The notes under the pieces are model-generated. The model searched no databases. It saw nothing but the letters and a program-made list of their open reading frames with translations, and had not been told where the DNA came from. The position numbers and the translations under genes were made by a program. Source: Cordia subcordata (lineage: Eukaryota > Streptophyta > Magnoliopsida > Boraginales > Cordiaceae). From it: DNA of 64,000 bases. The DNA is taken from assembly GCA_028554755.1 (NCBI GenBank), contig JAPTOF010000014.1, positions 3,658,001-3,722,000 of the forward strand, read 5' to 3'. This document shows positions 1 through 11,884 of the stretch, piece by piece. The stretch's first letter is position 1, and each line of letters opens with the position of its first letter.

Positions 1-281
1 TTTTGTGTACTTGGCTTGGTTGACAAATATTCCTTCCTTTGTTCGTTTAATTTGAAGCCCAAGGAAGAACGTCAAGTCTCCCATCTTGCTCATTTCAAAT
101 TCCTTGTTCATACATTTAGCAAAACTTTCACATAAGGCAACATTAGTAGCACCAAATACAATGTCATCCACATAAATTTGCACAAGCAAGATGTCATCAT
201 TTTCTCTTTTGATAAACAAAGTTGAGTCTAATTTTCCTCTTTCAAATCCATTTTCAACAAGAAAACCACTAGGCCTTTCAA
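1..281 (-). pseudogene. Ty1/copia reverse transcriptase fragment
   Basis: Read on the minus strand, this stretch is one open frame matching the palm region of a Ty1/copia reverse transcriptase, the enzyme that copies element RNA into DNA. The catalytic box IYVDDIVFGATN lies at about 140-177, followed by CMNKEFEM and FFLGLQIKRTKEGIF towards position 1. I see no stop codon. The same blocks occur in element G around 53690-53930, so this is a relative of G (SIRE/Maximus-like by resemblance). Homology ends sharply near 281, where N-terminal RT sequence should continue, so it is truncated there; it runs off the left window edge with RNase H expected beyond. It is a fragment, not a functional gene in this window. 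Confidence 0.85.
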
Positions 282-2374
282 ATGAAGAAGTCATGTTCGT
301 GGAACTTCCTGCTCCTTCTGGCTAGAAGAAAAAGGTTACATTCTCTTTCTCTCTCTAGAATTATACCTATGTATATATATATTAGTGTGTATATGTATGT
401 ATGTGTAGCTTATACTAATTATGGAAGCATAAATTGTTGTGAATTTTTCTTGCTTGATTTCTTGGTGCGAAAATGGGTTCTAGGTATTGTTTAAATTCTG
501 TGAAAGAGATTTTTTTTTTTAATTTTGAAGTTGAATTGATTAGTACAAGTTGGTTATGAAGCTTCTTCACACATGTATGCTTAGAGCCAATAAAAGTGCA
601 GCTCTGGTTAAGTAAGCTGTAGGTGTAATATAAATTTGGGTTAGTTAATTTTTTTTTGGATTGTTTCTTGGTTTAAATTGGGGTTTAGGTGTTTACTAAA
701 TTTGTAAGTTAAGGAATTTTTGGTATTGAATTAATTGGGATAAGTAGTGAAACTAGGGATTTTAAAGCATTAACAAATTTTATGAATGTAGTTTCGGCAT
801 CAAGTCACTTTTTTTTTTTCCTTTTTGGGTTTTGTTTCCCTTTTCTTGTTAGCTTTTAGTAAAATGATATAAGTTCTTGTCATGAGAATTGACTAAAATC
901 TTCATCGACTATACTCAGTAATTTTTGTTTTCAATTCATTAGCAATTTTAGATACCTTCTGAATTTAACTGGATATGGCATTTGTTTGTTTTATGTAACT
1001 GATAAATAATTTGCATTGATGGAAGAATATGTGGTTCAAATCTAGTGATATTTTAGGTTCATTTGTGAATGGCTTTTTGTTAGAATTGTAGAGTTATAGA
1101 TGGTTGAACATTGCATTGCTATGGGTTAGTTTGTAGAATAATATGTTTCTAATAAATTCAGAAAATTGTTGACGGGAAGGAATATGAATGATAAGCAATA
1201 TAAGAATGAATAGCTAATAGTGGTTATGCTATAATAAACATGGCATTTTGTTTAGCATATTTGCTTGCACTAGTAATCATGGAGTGAAAATATACTATCA
1301 GGATCATACATTTCAGTTAGTATGTGTAAAAACTTCTCTATTTTTTTAAATGATTTCAGATTAAACTCAATGCCCTTTTAGAGGCTCCTTTTCATAACGA
1401 ACTATGCTAGGTAGGTATCTTCATTTCAAAAGTTGATGGTTCTAAATGTCCACTAGGTGATAACTTCATTTCAACATTTGGTCCTTACTATATATGTTCA
1501 CGCATATTTCAACTAATAACTCTAATTTACTTTATCATAGCTACAACAAGTCTTCCCAAATTTACATATTAGAAGAAATGGATTCAATAGGAAAATCTCA
1601 GTGTAAATTTAATTTTTGAATGTATGATCTCTTTAATCCAAATATTACTTTCTATGCCTGATTGATACCAACAGAGGTTTACATTAATAAGTCTTTGCAA
1701 GATTATAAGGCTTATAAGAAGTGCAGATAGATAAAATGCATAGTTGTGGTTTTAAATCTTAGCAAACTATAGACTCTTACAGGTTTTTCCCTCATATAGT
1801 TTCTTTTCTAATCATTTGATTTAGAAGGTGGGAGAAGATGTTGTAGAAGGATTACTCAAGGCCTAAAAGTTTCTCTACAATTTTCCAAAATTTTATCAGC
1901 ATTTAGTTTTTAGAAACTCACATAAATTGCCATTCTTGTTTTTTGTTTTTGGTGTTGGCATATGAGAACAAAACGAACTGTTGATTCAAACTACATGGTT
2001 GTAACTGATTGATCAAAGAATAGTTAAATTTTAGCCAATCTAAGGTGGTTAAGAGACTTCTCTTTTTATTTTGCTTTCACGATATATTCATGGTAATAGA
2101 AACTCGTTACTGTTTCTTCAAATATATGCATATGTAATAGTGGTTCAAAAGGTCTATTTATCTCTACTAAGGTCAACTTGTATTGTTCTTATACTTCTGC
2201 AATATTTTGTCTTCCCCTGAAACTGCCATCAACTTTTAGTTAATGCTGTACTCTTGTATGAGTTGGTCAAGTTGCACCCTAGAAGCAGTATGGTCAAGTT
2301 TCATGGTAATTGAACTTACCTCCCCTGCTAGTTTTCTAAGTCAAAATTAATATATGTGTTCTTAATTTATAGAC
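282..2374. other. AT-rich stretch without recognisable genes
   Basis: About 2.1 kb of T-rich, low-complexity sequence with poly-T runs and a short TA/TG-rich patch (about 365-405). Short open frames, including a 70-codon one at 282-494, have low-complexity translations and no recognisable domain. It could be the 5' part or an intron of the neighbouring CACTA element, or host intergenic or intronic DNA. I see no terminal inverted repeat that would decide this. Confidence 0.5.
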
Positions 2375-2640
2375 CTCACGAACAACGAAAGGTCATGGAT
2401 GTATCGACATAGACCCGGTGGGTTCATAAGTCTTGCATTTGAAAATAAGGTAAAACAATTCTTGGATTTTTCTTGCTCATAAAGTTACAAAATAGTGACT
2501 AGAGATGGTCACATACAATGCCCATGTGCAAAATGTAGGAATGTAAAAAGATGTCATGGAGTTGCACCTATACAAGAAAGGTTTCATGAGTCATTATATG
2601 GTGTGGGATTTCCACGGTGAGGGTTTCCAATCCAAAGAAC
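2375..2640 (+). pseudogene. CACTA transposase-associated domain (PF13963-like)
   Basis: The frame from about 2387 reads ERSWMYRHRPGGFI, then a FENKVKQFLDF block, a stop, and in a second frame DGHIQCPCAKCRN. This is the signature of the N-terminal transposase-associated domain of plant CACTA transposases: RSWMY, G-x-I, FL-x-F and the paired cysteines CPCxKC. The domain precedes the tnp2 catalytic region. Here it is broken by a TAA near 2480 and a frameshift, so it cannot be expressed intact. Matches are to the family pattern as I know it, not to a database search. Confidence 0.8.
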
Positions 2641-2840
2641 AAGTTAGCGAAATGTCATCTTTGCTAGTTAATGATTAAGACAATAGTTCGATGTAATAAG
2701 GATATGGTAATTGGTGCTGCTGGACCAAATTTCGATTGAGAAGCATATCCTTATAGGGATAATGATAGAGAACCTCCAAGTTCTAATAATGATGGACAAC
2801 CCCCAAATCTTGAAGTAGCAAAATTCTTTCAATTATTGGT

Positions 2841-4135
2841 GATGCCAGTGAACCATTGTATGAAAGCTGCGATAGCCATACTATTCTTTCATTTGTCTCA
2901 AAAATGATGAGCACGAAATCCGATTACAACTTGGCAGAGGATTATTTTAATTGGATGATAACTATAGTTAAAGAGGCATTTCCACGTGATAACAAGTTGC
3001 AAAAAAACTTCTATGAGTGCAAAAAGATATCTTCAAGGCTTGGGAAAGGATACGTCTAGTATGATGCATGTCTAAATCATTGCATGCTTTACTACAAAGA
3101 AAATGAGCTTTTGACTTGATATATGAAAGATATAAGGAGTTGAATGGAAACACTAAAAAAAGAGTCCCTTATAAATAGTTGTCCTACTTACCTCTAATCC
3201 CAAGGCTTCAAGGCTAATCATGTCACGCCATACGACAAAATACATATCTTGGCACGCAACTAGCCATCCACCTATAGAACATATGACACATCCGTCACAT
3301 GGGGAAGCATGGAAGCATTTTGATCGAACTCATCCATATTTTTCTTTAGAGAGACGGAATGTTCTTCTTGTTCTATATACATATTGGTTCAATCCATTTG
3401 GTACGACCATAACATAATACTTGTGCCAGCCTGTGATGCTAGTAGTGTATAACCTTTCTCCAGAACTGTGTATGAAACAACAATACATACTCTTGAACAT
3501 GGTTATTCCAGGCCCTCGAGGATCGGGAAAGAGCATTGATGTTAACCTACAACCATTGATTGATGAGTTGAAATTATTATGGTTTTAGGGAGTACCAGCT
3601 TATGATACATCAACCAATTAAAACTTTATCGTGTGGGTAGCACTTTTGTAGACAATACATGATTTCTCTACCTATGGTATGGTGTTCTGATGGAGTATTT
3701 ATGGGCGGATGTCTTGTCCTATATGTATGGAGCATACAATGGCAATCTTTCTAAACCACAGTAGGAAAGTTGTTGGTTTGATTTCCATCACCAATTCTTG
3801 CTAAAGGATCATCATTTTTGTTTTCAAATGAATGCTTTCTTGCGAAATAGGTTGAACATGATCTTTCACCTTCTAGATTGATTAGGCCACAAATATGAGC
3901 TCTAGTACCTTGAGGAATATTGTTTTTGAAGTCCATATAAGGAATGATCAAATATTGAGATATGGGCATGATCACAACTGGATGAAACAAAGCATATTTT
4001 GGGCATTGCCATATTGGGGTAACACATTTACTACCCTATAACTTCGATATTATGCATATAGAGAGAAATGTGTTTGAGAACGTCTTTTTTACTGCGATGG
4101 ATATAGAAAAACCACAGACACAGTGGCTACCTGTA
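2841..4135 (+). pseudogene. CACTA transposase tnp2 domain (PF02992-like), decayed
   Basis: Fragments in shifting frames reproduce the tnp2 transposase. They include YESCDSHTILSF and FPRDNKLQKNFYECKK (about 2856-3030), YDACLNHCMLYYKENE (about 3058-3105), PLIPRLQRLIMS and WHATSHPP (about 3190-3270), SHGEAWKHFDRTHPYF and WFNPFG (about 3297-3405), PGPRGSGKSIDVNLQPLIDE (about 3508-3570), then SIFWALPYWGN and NFDIMHIERNVFENVF (about 3988-4090). This is the catalytic core used for cut-and-paste transposition. Several stops (for example at 3057-3059) and many indels disrupt it, so it is a pseudogene. Open frames on the opposite strand here are shadows. Confidence 0.85.
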
Positions 4136-4269
4136 GGGACATAGAAATGCATTGCAATTGACATGGTCTGCGTTTGTAGTCTCTACCCAGCAGGAAAATC
4201 TTAAAGCCATAGGCTTCATTTTGCTTGACAAAGGAGCAAAAACTCGAGGTTTATATGTGGTTAAAATAA

Positions 4270-5025
4270 CTATGTTTCCCTGACGGATATGTGTCAAACA
4301 TTGGAAATGCAAATTTTATAGCTTGAAAAGCCATGATTGCCATGTATTTATGCAAAGATTGATTTTAATTGCTTTTCGTGACATGCTGTTAGCAATGGTT
4401 TGGGAGGCACTCGTGGAGTTGAGCAATTTCTTTAGGGATCTATCTCGTACATAATTGGACGTGAAGAATCTTGAAAAGCTTGAGACAGATACACCAGTTT
4501 TATTATGTAAACTTGAGAAGGTTTTCCTGCCGCCTTTCTTTAATTGTATGGAGAATTTTCCTATTCATTTGCCATATGAAGCTAAGGTTGGAGGTCCTGT
4601 ACAATATCAATGGATGTTTCCATTTGAAAGGTAATTTCACGCATAAATTTTTTCAATGACAACTATTTCTAGCTTTTAATTATGGAAACTATATAGAACA
4701 TTTTATGCTCTTATATAGTTGCAAGAAAAAGGTTACAAATAAGACTCGAGTTGAGACTTCAATTATCGAAGCATATATTATCAAGGAAACAACTACTTTT
4801 TGTTTATACTACTTTAACGATAACATGCCTACAAGATTGAATAGAGTCCTACGAAATCTAAAAGGTGAACAAGTGAACACTGACGGGATTTTGTCAATCT
4901 TCAGAAACCAAGGAGAGAAGTTGGGTGGTGTAATGAAAAAAAGGAAGTTGTCACCACAAGATTATAAGGCAGCATGTAGATATATTGTACTAAATTGTAA
5001 TGAAGTCGCTCCTTTTTTAGAGTAA
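4270..5025 (+). pseudogene. CACTA transposase DUF4218-type region
   Basis: The blocks LFREMLLAM-like, EALVELSNFFRDL, LEKLETDTPVLLCKLEKVF and HLPYEAKVGGPVQYQWM (about 4375-4630) are the DUF4218 region that follows tnp2 in plant CACTA transposases. A last open stretch at 4705-5025 (106 codons) continues it with KKKVTNKTRVE and SIIEAYIIKETTTF, ending VLNCNEVAPFLE. The homologous order and the absence of any other product support this reading. Frames change at about 4640-4700. The expected downstream DUF4216-type domain was not seen before the LTR at 5179. Confidence 0.75.
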
Positions 5026-5178
5026 GCTTGTTTTTCTTGTCAGAATTGAGATTAATAAAGACATCTTTAGAAAGAAAGATAACATCTTCAAATATGACTA
5101 TATAAGATGTTTATACAAAATACAGAGAATAAACATTCAAATTGGGATGATATGCAAATTGCATAATATAGGGATCAA
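5026..5178. other. Spacer and insertion site of element B
   Basis: No coding signal is seen between the last CACTA block and the LTR of element B. The five bases at 5174-5178, ATCAA, should be B's target-site duplication, but its partner lies beyond the right window edge and cannot be checked here. Confidence 0.4.
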
Positions 5179-5260
5179 TGATGTGTTGAGTTTTTGTGTG
5201 TGTTTGCATCGCTATTTTTCGATGTTTAAGAGATGTTTTGAGCTTCAAGAGATATATTAG
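5179..5260 (+). repeat. Element B 5' LTR, first 82 bases
   Basis: It begins TGATGTGTTGAGTTTTTGTG, matching the LTR starts of C at 15459 and 39952. It is cut at 5260 by element A; the rest resumes at 12828. Bases 5256-5260 (ATTAG) are the left TSD of A. Confidence 0.85.
5256..5260. repeat. Left TSD of element A (ATTAG)
   Basis: This five-base direct repeat is repeated at 12823-12827, immediately outside the TG...CA ends of element A. Five bases is the usual integrase footprint for Ty3/gypsy elements. Confidence 0.85.
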
Positions 5261-7232
5261 TGATATCCTATCTTGTGACACGAGCCTAATTAACCTGCAA
5301 ATGCATGGGTTATGTGTAGTACAGTGTGCGCGAATACAGGGTCGAATCTATTGGGAGGCCTAACATGTAAAGTGTCCTAAGTTATGTGCGTCCTAAAAAG
5401 CTACATGTTGGGTCTTTAAACTATTTTCTTTTTGGTGTTTTTGGATTGAGGGGAGCTAGGGAAAGATAAATCTAAGCTAAGGATAAGAAAATAAAAAAAA
5501 GTGGTCTGTGTGTGATAGGGCAATCAAGCAATCTAAAGGGATGCCAACACATGGAAATAGGGAATAGGTTGATTACGGCTTGCAAATGGGTGATTACTAC
5601 TTCTTGTTAAGGTTGCTTGATGGATTAAACTTGGTTGCTCTTGTCTGTACTCTTAACTAACCTCCTAATTACACCCTAAGCTTCAATGTGAATCCGTCCC
5701 TAGGTGCCGACCCCTAGAGCCATGGCATATGGTCTTTATGACTTAGGGCCATAGGGCTAGCTAGTTAGGATTCTAGGTGACATAGATCGATCTAACCTTA
5801 GCGTCTCAACCGTTGGATGTCTAAGTTTGAGTAACCTACCCTGAAACCCATTAGATGGATTTAAAGCTAAGGGAGACTCCACCTAGGCTAGCAATTAGTT
5901 ATGCATCATCGATCATCATCACAATAGTGGGTATTACCATTTGAGCACAAAGCAAATGCATCTAGGGTATGACATTCGAGAATATTCAGGAGTATTTCAC
6001 TACTAAGCACATAGATATACTTAGAACACACCAATTTAAGCAATAACACCCGATATGTAAGCAATAGAAGTTATTTATGCTATTAAGTATGTAAACATAC
6101 ACATAGACATGTATATATGTACCCACTTCATGTAATCATTACACAAACACATAGACATGCTCATATAATGATTTAGAGGTGGTTAATAGCATAATAGACT
6201 TCAATATACATATGCAACATCATTGAGGCATTTCTACAAACACATAGACATGAATGTAAATTTGCCAATCCAAACCGTAAGTACATGCATATATATATAT
6301 ATATATCCATCAAATACCTATAACAATAATTTAATAATCATCCATAATACAAGAGTAAATCACCCTGCATAACTCTAATCAAACATAAATTAACTTAGGA
6401 TAAAAAAGAGACAAAGAGGTTACTCTTTTATCCAAAGCCATATCTTTACAATCCAAGAGCTATGCCCAAATCCTTGTGTTTGATCCTCTTAGAGGCTTGA
6501 TTGTTAGTTCTAAAATGTGTTTAGAAGTATGCGTGTGTGGTGGGTTTAGGTGGATTTAGGCTTTTAGGAAGTGGGTGTGTGAATATTGGGTGAAAGATTA
6601 TGAAATTGCAGCAAAATCGAGCTTTTAAATAGTTACAGCTCACTACCGGTCAATTGGTAGTAGGCTTAGGTGAGAGGCACAAAATAGGGCTTTCTTGTTC
6701 TGCCGATTGCCCCTTGCTAGTCAACTGGCAAAGCCTAAGGGGTGATCGGCAGAAACAGTGTTTTGCCTATAACTCGCTCATTTTGGCTCCAATTCTTGAG
6801 CAATTTTTTTCTATGGCCTTGTTTCACTTTCAGGCACCTCCAAGGCCATTTTTATTCATATTTTCATCCCAATAAACATGTCCAAGCTTTTTCCATTCCC
6901 TCTATGGATGCAAGCTCGGTTGCTTTATTCTTCTTCCAGGAGCTTCCAAATAGCTTTTTCTTCATTTATTCTCATCTAAATCAACCCTAGCTTTGCTCAA
7001 TCATCAAATCATTGTCCTTTTGAGCTCTAAGAATTGCTCCAAATCTCACCTAAATCAAGCAATAAGCATCCATTAGTGTAGCATTTACATCCTAAGCTCA
7101 ACAATGAACATGTAAGCCCTAATATGCATAAGTATGACCTAAATGCTATACTGATACACCTAATAAAGCACAAAACACCTCAAAACAAGAATAAAAATGC
7201 AATATATAAACACACATAAAACCAACACTTTA
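5261..7232 (-). repeat. Element A 3' LTR
   Basis: It is co-linear with 10760-12822 and bounded by TGATATCC at 5261 and an ACTTTA end opposite the PPT. In element orientation the U3 holds two palindrome-like motifs (6643-6660 and around 6715-6730) just upstream of a TATTTAAA-like box (about 6622-6631). An inverted-repeat motif around TTTAAA lies at 5850-5871. A TA microsatellite lies at about 6288-6306. Open frames here (6654-6875, 6742-6990) are not supported as genes. Confidence 0.85.
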
Positions 7233-7268
7233 ACACCCCCAAACCTTCTCCTTGCTCGTCCTTAAGCA
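7233..7268 (-). promoter_or_regulatory. Element A polypurine tract with upstream hairpin
   Basis: On the minus strand this reads GCTTGCTTAAGGACGAGCAA followed by a G/A-rich run ending TTTGGGGGTG directly before the LTR. The purine run is the expected primer site for plus-strand DNA synthesis. The stem TTGCTT/GAGCAA upstream can fold as a hairpin. A similar second copy lies about 1 kb inside the element. Confidence 0.7.
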
Positions 7269-8193
7269 AGCCCAAACCTAAGTCTATCTTAAAGTTGGTA
7301 AAGAGGGTTGCCTAGAGGATTGATTTACTATCAAGGAGAGTCTAAGGAGTATGAAGGGCTCCGTTCTTTTGTAGAAGGGTCCCCCAATCCTTTTTGGATC
7401 CTCCTTTTGCTCACAACAGTTCTCACACCTTTAGGAAGTTTCAAGTAGCCTTAACCTCCACAAGCTCGGGATTCTAACGGATGCACATAGGATATTGCTA
7501 CATCGTGCCCCCTTAATTAACATGGCCTCCCAAACATACACCAAGTCTTAAAGATAAGGAGAAAGAAGAGTGTAATAACATAATGGCTTACAAATGATGC
7601 AAGAGCCTTATTCATAGCACATCAAAAGCACGAAACGATAAACTTGTGCTAAGTCAACATTGTGTTACTCAAGCACTTATTCAATGAACTTCACTTTTTC
7701 ATGTTTTTGTTGCCTTTTGGCTTTTTCACATTTCTCATTTTTTTGGAATTTTCAAGCTTTTGGCCTTTTTTAATTTTTTTTTTTGGTTTTTTTTACACTT
7801 TTTCTATTACATTACATAACAAAGAGTTAAGAAAAAGAAAGGCTATAACACATGAAAAAAAACCAATCAAGGAAGGGGTGCTCATATCAAGACCTTCTTT
7901 TTCAAACTTTTCTTCCAATCAAGCCATGGGGTAGCTACAAGATGAATTCTTAAAGGCACTCACTCTCCACAATTTTTAAGGGCATCTCCTCTAAGTCTCG
8001 ACTTTCCTTCCACTCTATTCATTCCCCACAATACAACCTTATCTCCACCAATCAATTAAATCAATCACAAGAGCTAACACTGCAATCAACTAGAGATAAA
8101 CGACTTTATATGCATAAAAAAAATCACCATTTTAAGCACGTAATGCATATCTACCCTATACAAAGCATAAAACAATTAGACCAAACTCCTGCA

Positions 8194-8230
8194 CTCCCAA
8201 ACCTAAACTTTGCTTGTCCTCAAGCAAATA
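8194..8230 (-). promoter_or_regulatory. Internal second PPT-like hairpin in element A
   Basis: The minus strand reads TTGCTTGAGGACAAGCAA, then AGTTTAGGTTTGGGAGTG, resembling the LTR-adjacent tract but about 960 bases inside. Equivalent copies are at 38954-38991 in C and 48021-48057 in F. Confidence 0.6.
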
Positions 8231-8919
8231 GAACAATACTACTCAATAAGCAAATAGGAAACAAAAATCAAGTAAGGGTGGTGGGAACGGGGTAGATATA
8301 AAGGGACAAATGGAGCAAGGATGGATACAACCTTGTGTTCATTTGAAGCTTTTGGATTTCAATGGATAATGATTCAACTATTAATCTCTGTTTCTCAACA
8401 AATCATAACAAAGCACACAATTAGTATCATTGCCATGTGAGCTCGCATTGGTATCATCTAATGATAAACAAGGTGTATATAAAGGGGAAACGATAGAATG
8501 GAGGATCAACACTTAGGAGGGCAAAAAGAAAAAACAAACAAAAAGAAAATGAAAATCAACGAACGATAATACTAAAATTAAAAAAAAAGAAAAAAAAAGA
8601 AAAGCAATGGAATATAAACATGTCTAGGGTGTCTTCTAGCAACGTTGGATTTAACACCTCTAGTTAGGTGCTAATGTTGGAGCCAACCATGCTTAAAATT
8701 AGAAGACATAAATAGCCAAATGTTCAACCAAGCATAAACAGTAGAATGAAAAAGGTTATGCAACCTATATTGGGGCGATGAATGCACTATGCACCCCTTT
8801 CTAATATCTTACCCCGAATCATCAAATGAAAATGTGTGCGCAAGTGTGGAAGGTGTCATGCATAAACGTGGAAGATCATACCCCACTTACTCTTTAATTA
8901 ACCACCCTATCACCATCTT

Positions 8920-9846
8920 TTAATAATCAAGTGCTAGGAACACGCCTTTCCAATGGGTCAAAGATAGGTCTAATACATGCAACATGAGAAACGTGCTTTC
9001 TAATCCTAAATGAAAGTGTTCTATGCATAAAGGCACAAATGTGAGCTCCAAGGAGAGAGACTCAATGGAATGGGAATGGGAAGTAGGAATGACTCTTGGA
9101 GAAGGAAGGTTAAAGATAAGGGATGTAGAGGTACTAGACTTTTCCTCTCCACCAGATACATCACGATCAAGCCTAGGTCGCTCTAATTCCTTATAAGGAG
9201 TGGATTCGATCCTAATGGGTTCTTTCTCCAATAAAGAATCATCAAACATCCAAAGAGACCCACAGATCATTTTTCCAAGTACACCAATTTCTTTCTTAAG
9301 TGTCTTCTTAGAGTTGCTACTTACCTTAACACAATAATTCTTAACTCCAAGAGACTTATCATCTAAAACCTCCGAAATTGATGTCTTGTTCTCCCTAATG
9401 GATGACTCTAAACTTTCACTAGCTAAAATCTCTTTAAATTCAATAATATATTCATTGTTAGTGGGTCATCTCTTACTATCATGCTTTTCATCCGAGGTAG
9501 GCACACATGGAGGGGACAATAGGGACTCAATAGATTCTGGGTCATGCAAACATGAATGCTCGAGGGAGATGTGTACCCTAGACTCCCTAAATATGGACTC
9601 AAAAGGCAAATGAGTGTTACGAACATAAGACTCAACCTCCAAATGTATGGCATGTGTAGGATGAGTAGAAAGAAAGGGCTTATGAGACTCAATGAGAGGC
9701 GTTGGAAGCTTAGGAAGATAGGGTACTATTTCCTTTAGAACATATCCATAGAAGTCATCAAGAACCAAACCATTATCATGCTCATCCTCATCCTTACTAC
9801 ATGATGTTATCTCTCTATCAACCTCTTTCTCTAAATTTCTCTCCAC
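8920..9846 (-). pseudogene. Unknown internal ORF of element A, interrupted once
   Basis: On the minus strand one frame stays open for about 309 codons with a single TGA at 9466-9468, giving apparent pieces of about 126 and 116 codons joined by a further open stretch. The product is hydrophilic with an acidic patch (SCSKDEDEHDN). I recognise no domain and no nucleic-acid-binding motif. No convincing ATG heads it; the upstream sequence stays open only in another frame, so the true start is probably further up past a frameshift. It lies between the PBS and PPT of a non-autonomous element, so it may be a gag-derived or captured sequence. I assign no function. Confidence 0.4.
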
Positions 9847-10051
9847 TGCATCGTCATTTTCACCACTTTATCTCTAAGTCTCTCTCCTATCTCTTCAACC
9901 TAGTCTCAAGGTATCTCAGGACTTCTAACCACAGGTTGTTTACTCTTAACCATTCTCTTTAAGCACTCATCTCAATTATCGACTTGTTGCCTCATGTAAT
10001 CTAGGCGCTCTTGGTTAGATTGGAGGAGGTATATAAGATAGTCATACTTTT

Positions 10052-10108
10052 GGCTACGTGAAAGAGATCTAAAAGAAGTTTGGTTACGTGAAAGAGATCT
10101 AAAAGAAG
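10052..10108. repeat. Short tandem duplication in element A
   Basis: Two adjacent copies of a unit of about 30 bases with the core ACGTGAAAGAGATCTAAAAG lie inside the internal region of element A. They differ by few bases. This is probably replication slippage. Confidence 0.75.
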
Positions 10109-10735
10109 AAAGTTCGTCTGAGTTGAGATGGGAGAGAACTTGGTAAGGAACACAAACAACACCATCATCATAAAACTTAGAGGAAGAGTGGGTGGGAAAT
10201 GATGATACGGGAGATAGATTTTCAAAGCAATGAGGTGGAAAATAGAAAGAGTTATCTTGGCCCCAATATGAAAATGCATGATGTTGTTCCTAGAATCATT
10301 ATATCTAGATGTAGATGCATGAATGGGCACGTGATTGCTAGGGGTATTGGGTGTTGTATGCAACCAGGAACAACGACGGAGGGTAAAACAAGCACTAGAA
10401 AAATAGTCATGGCTTCTATAATGATTTCACTTACAAGTCTTAGATTGGGGATCGTTATGGGATCAGAAGAAAGTTTGATGCATATGAATTTTATATACAC
10501 GACATGCATGGGAACACGTTCGGGTGATGGGCAAGAGAATAATAGGGACCATCAAAAAGCATTTGGGTCACTTTTATTCAATCAAGCACAAGTAATCCTC
10601 TTCACAATGCTAAACAAAATATTTTTTTAGATTTTTTTCTTTTATTGTTCAAAGTAAAGAAAACATATAAAGAAAAGATGAAACAACACGTAACAAGCTA
10701 AGGCACAAAAATGAAGAAACCAAATAGCCATTGCC

Positions 10736-10753
10736 TCCTCGACAACGGCGCCA
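10736..10753 (-). promoter_or_regulatory. Element A primer binding site (tRNA-Asp type)
   Basis: The minus-strand sequence TGGCGCCGTTGTCGAGGA differs by two transitions from the complement of a plant tRNA-Asp(GTC) 3' end as I know it. It sits six bases from the 5' LTR end. It would prime minus-strand reverse transcription. Confidence 0.85.
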
Positions 10754-10759
10754 AAAACT

Positions 10760-11849
10760 TGACATGCTATCTCGCGGCACAACCCTAAATAGCCCGCAAG
10801 TGCGTGGGTTGTGTGTAGTATAGTGTATGAGTGTGAGGTCGAATTCACGGGGAGGCTTAACATGCAAGATGTCCTAAGTTATGTGCGTCCTAAAAAGCTA
10901 AGTTGTAGGGTGTCCTAAGTTATATGCATCCTAAAAAGCTAAGTTGTTGGGTCCCTAAACTATAATCTTTTTGGTGTTTTTAGATTGAGGGGAGCTCGAG
11001 AAAGATAAATCTAAGCTAAGGATGAGAAAATAGAAAAAAAGGGTCTATGTGTGATGGGGGAATCAAGTGATCTAAGAGGATGCTAACACATCGAAATGGG
11101 GAATAAGGTGATTAAGGCTTGCAAATGGGTGATTACTATTTCTTGTTAGGGTTGCTTGATGGATTAAACTTGGTTGCTCTTGTCTAGACTCTTAATTAAC
11201 CTCCTAATTACACCCTAAGCCTTAGTGCAAATCCATCCCTAAGTGTCAACCCTTAGAACCATGGCATATGGTCTTTATGACTTAGGGCCATAGGACTAGC
11301 TAATTAAGATTCTAGGTGACTTAGATTGATCTAACCCTAGCGTCTAAATCGTTGATTGTATTTAAAACCAAGACCTAGTCCATCTAAGGTCGACTAACCT
11401 ACCCTGAAACCCATTAGCTAGATTTAAAGCTAAGAGAGACTCCACCTAGGCCAGCCATTAGTTATGCATCATTATCACAATAGTAGGTATTGACGTTTGA
11501 GCACAAAGCAAACACATTTAGGGCATAGTGTTTAACAATATTCGGGAGTATTCTACTACTATGTATATAGATATACTTAGATTACACCAATTTAAGCAAT
11601 AGCACCCAACATGTAAGCAATAGAAGCTATTTATGCTATTAAGTATGTAAACACACACATAGACATGTATATAAGTGTACCCACTTTATGTAATCATCAC
11701 ACAAACACATAGACATGCTCATACAATGATTTAGAGATGGTTAATAGTATAATAGACTATAATATACATATGCAGCATCATTGAGACATTTTTACAAACA
11801 CATAGACATGAATGTAAATTTGCCAATCAAAACCCTAAGTACAAGTATG

Positions 11850-11884
<35 letters not shown>

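Larger units (their letters stand above)
2375..5025 (+). mobile_element. CACTA (En/Spm) DNA transposon, internal remnant
   Basis: Three blocks of a CACTA transposase (TNPD/TNP2 type) follow one another in the normal order on the plus strand: transposase-associated domain, tnp2 domain and DUF4218. They are separated and broken by frameshifts and stops. I could not find the CACTA terminal inverted repeats or a 3-bp TSD, so the true ends are undefined. The block is cut off on its right by retrotransposon B, whose LTR starts at 5179. This is the oldest identifiable layer of the window. Confidence 0.85.

Noticed and set aside
282..494. 70-codon plus-strand ORF next to the copia fragment
   Set aside because: Low-complexity translation from an AT-rich stretch, no domain and no paralog in the window.
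3751..4312. Minus-strand ORFs of 61-79 codons
   Set aside because: Opposite-strand shadows of the CACTA tnp2 region, which is recognisable on the plus strand.
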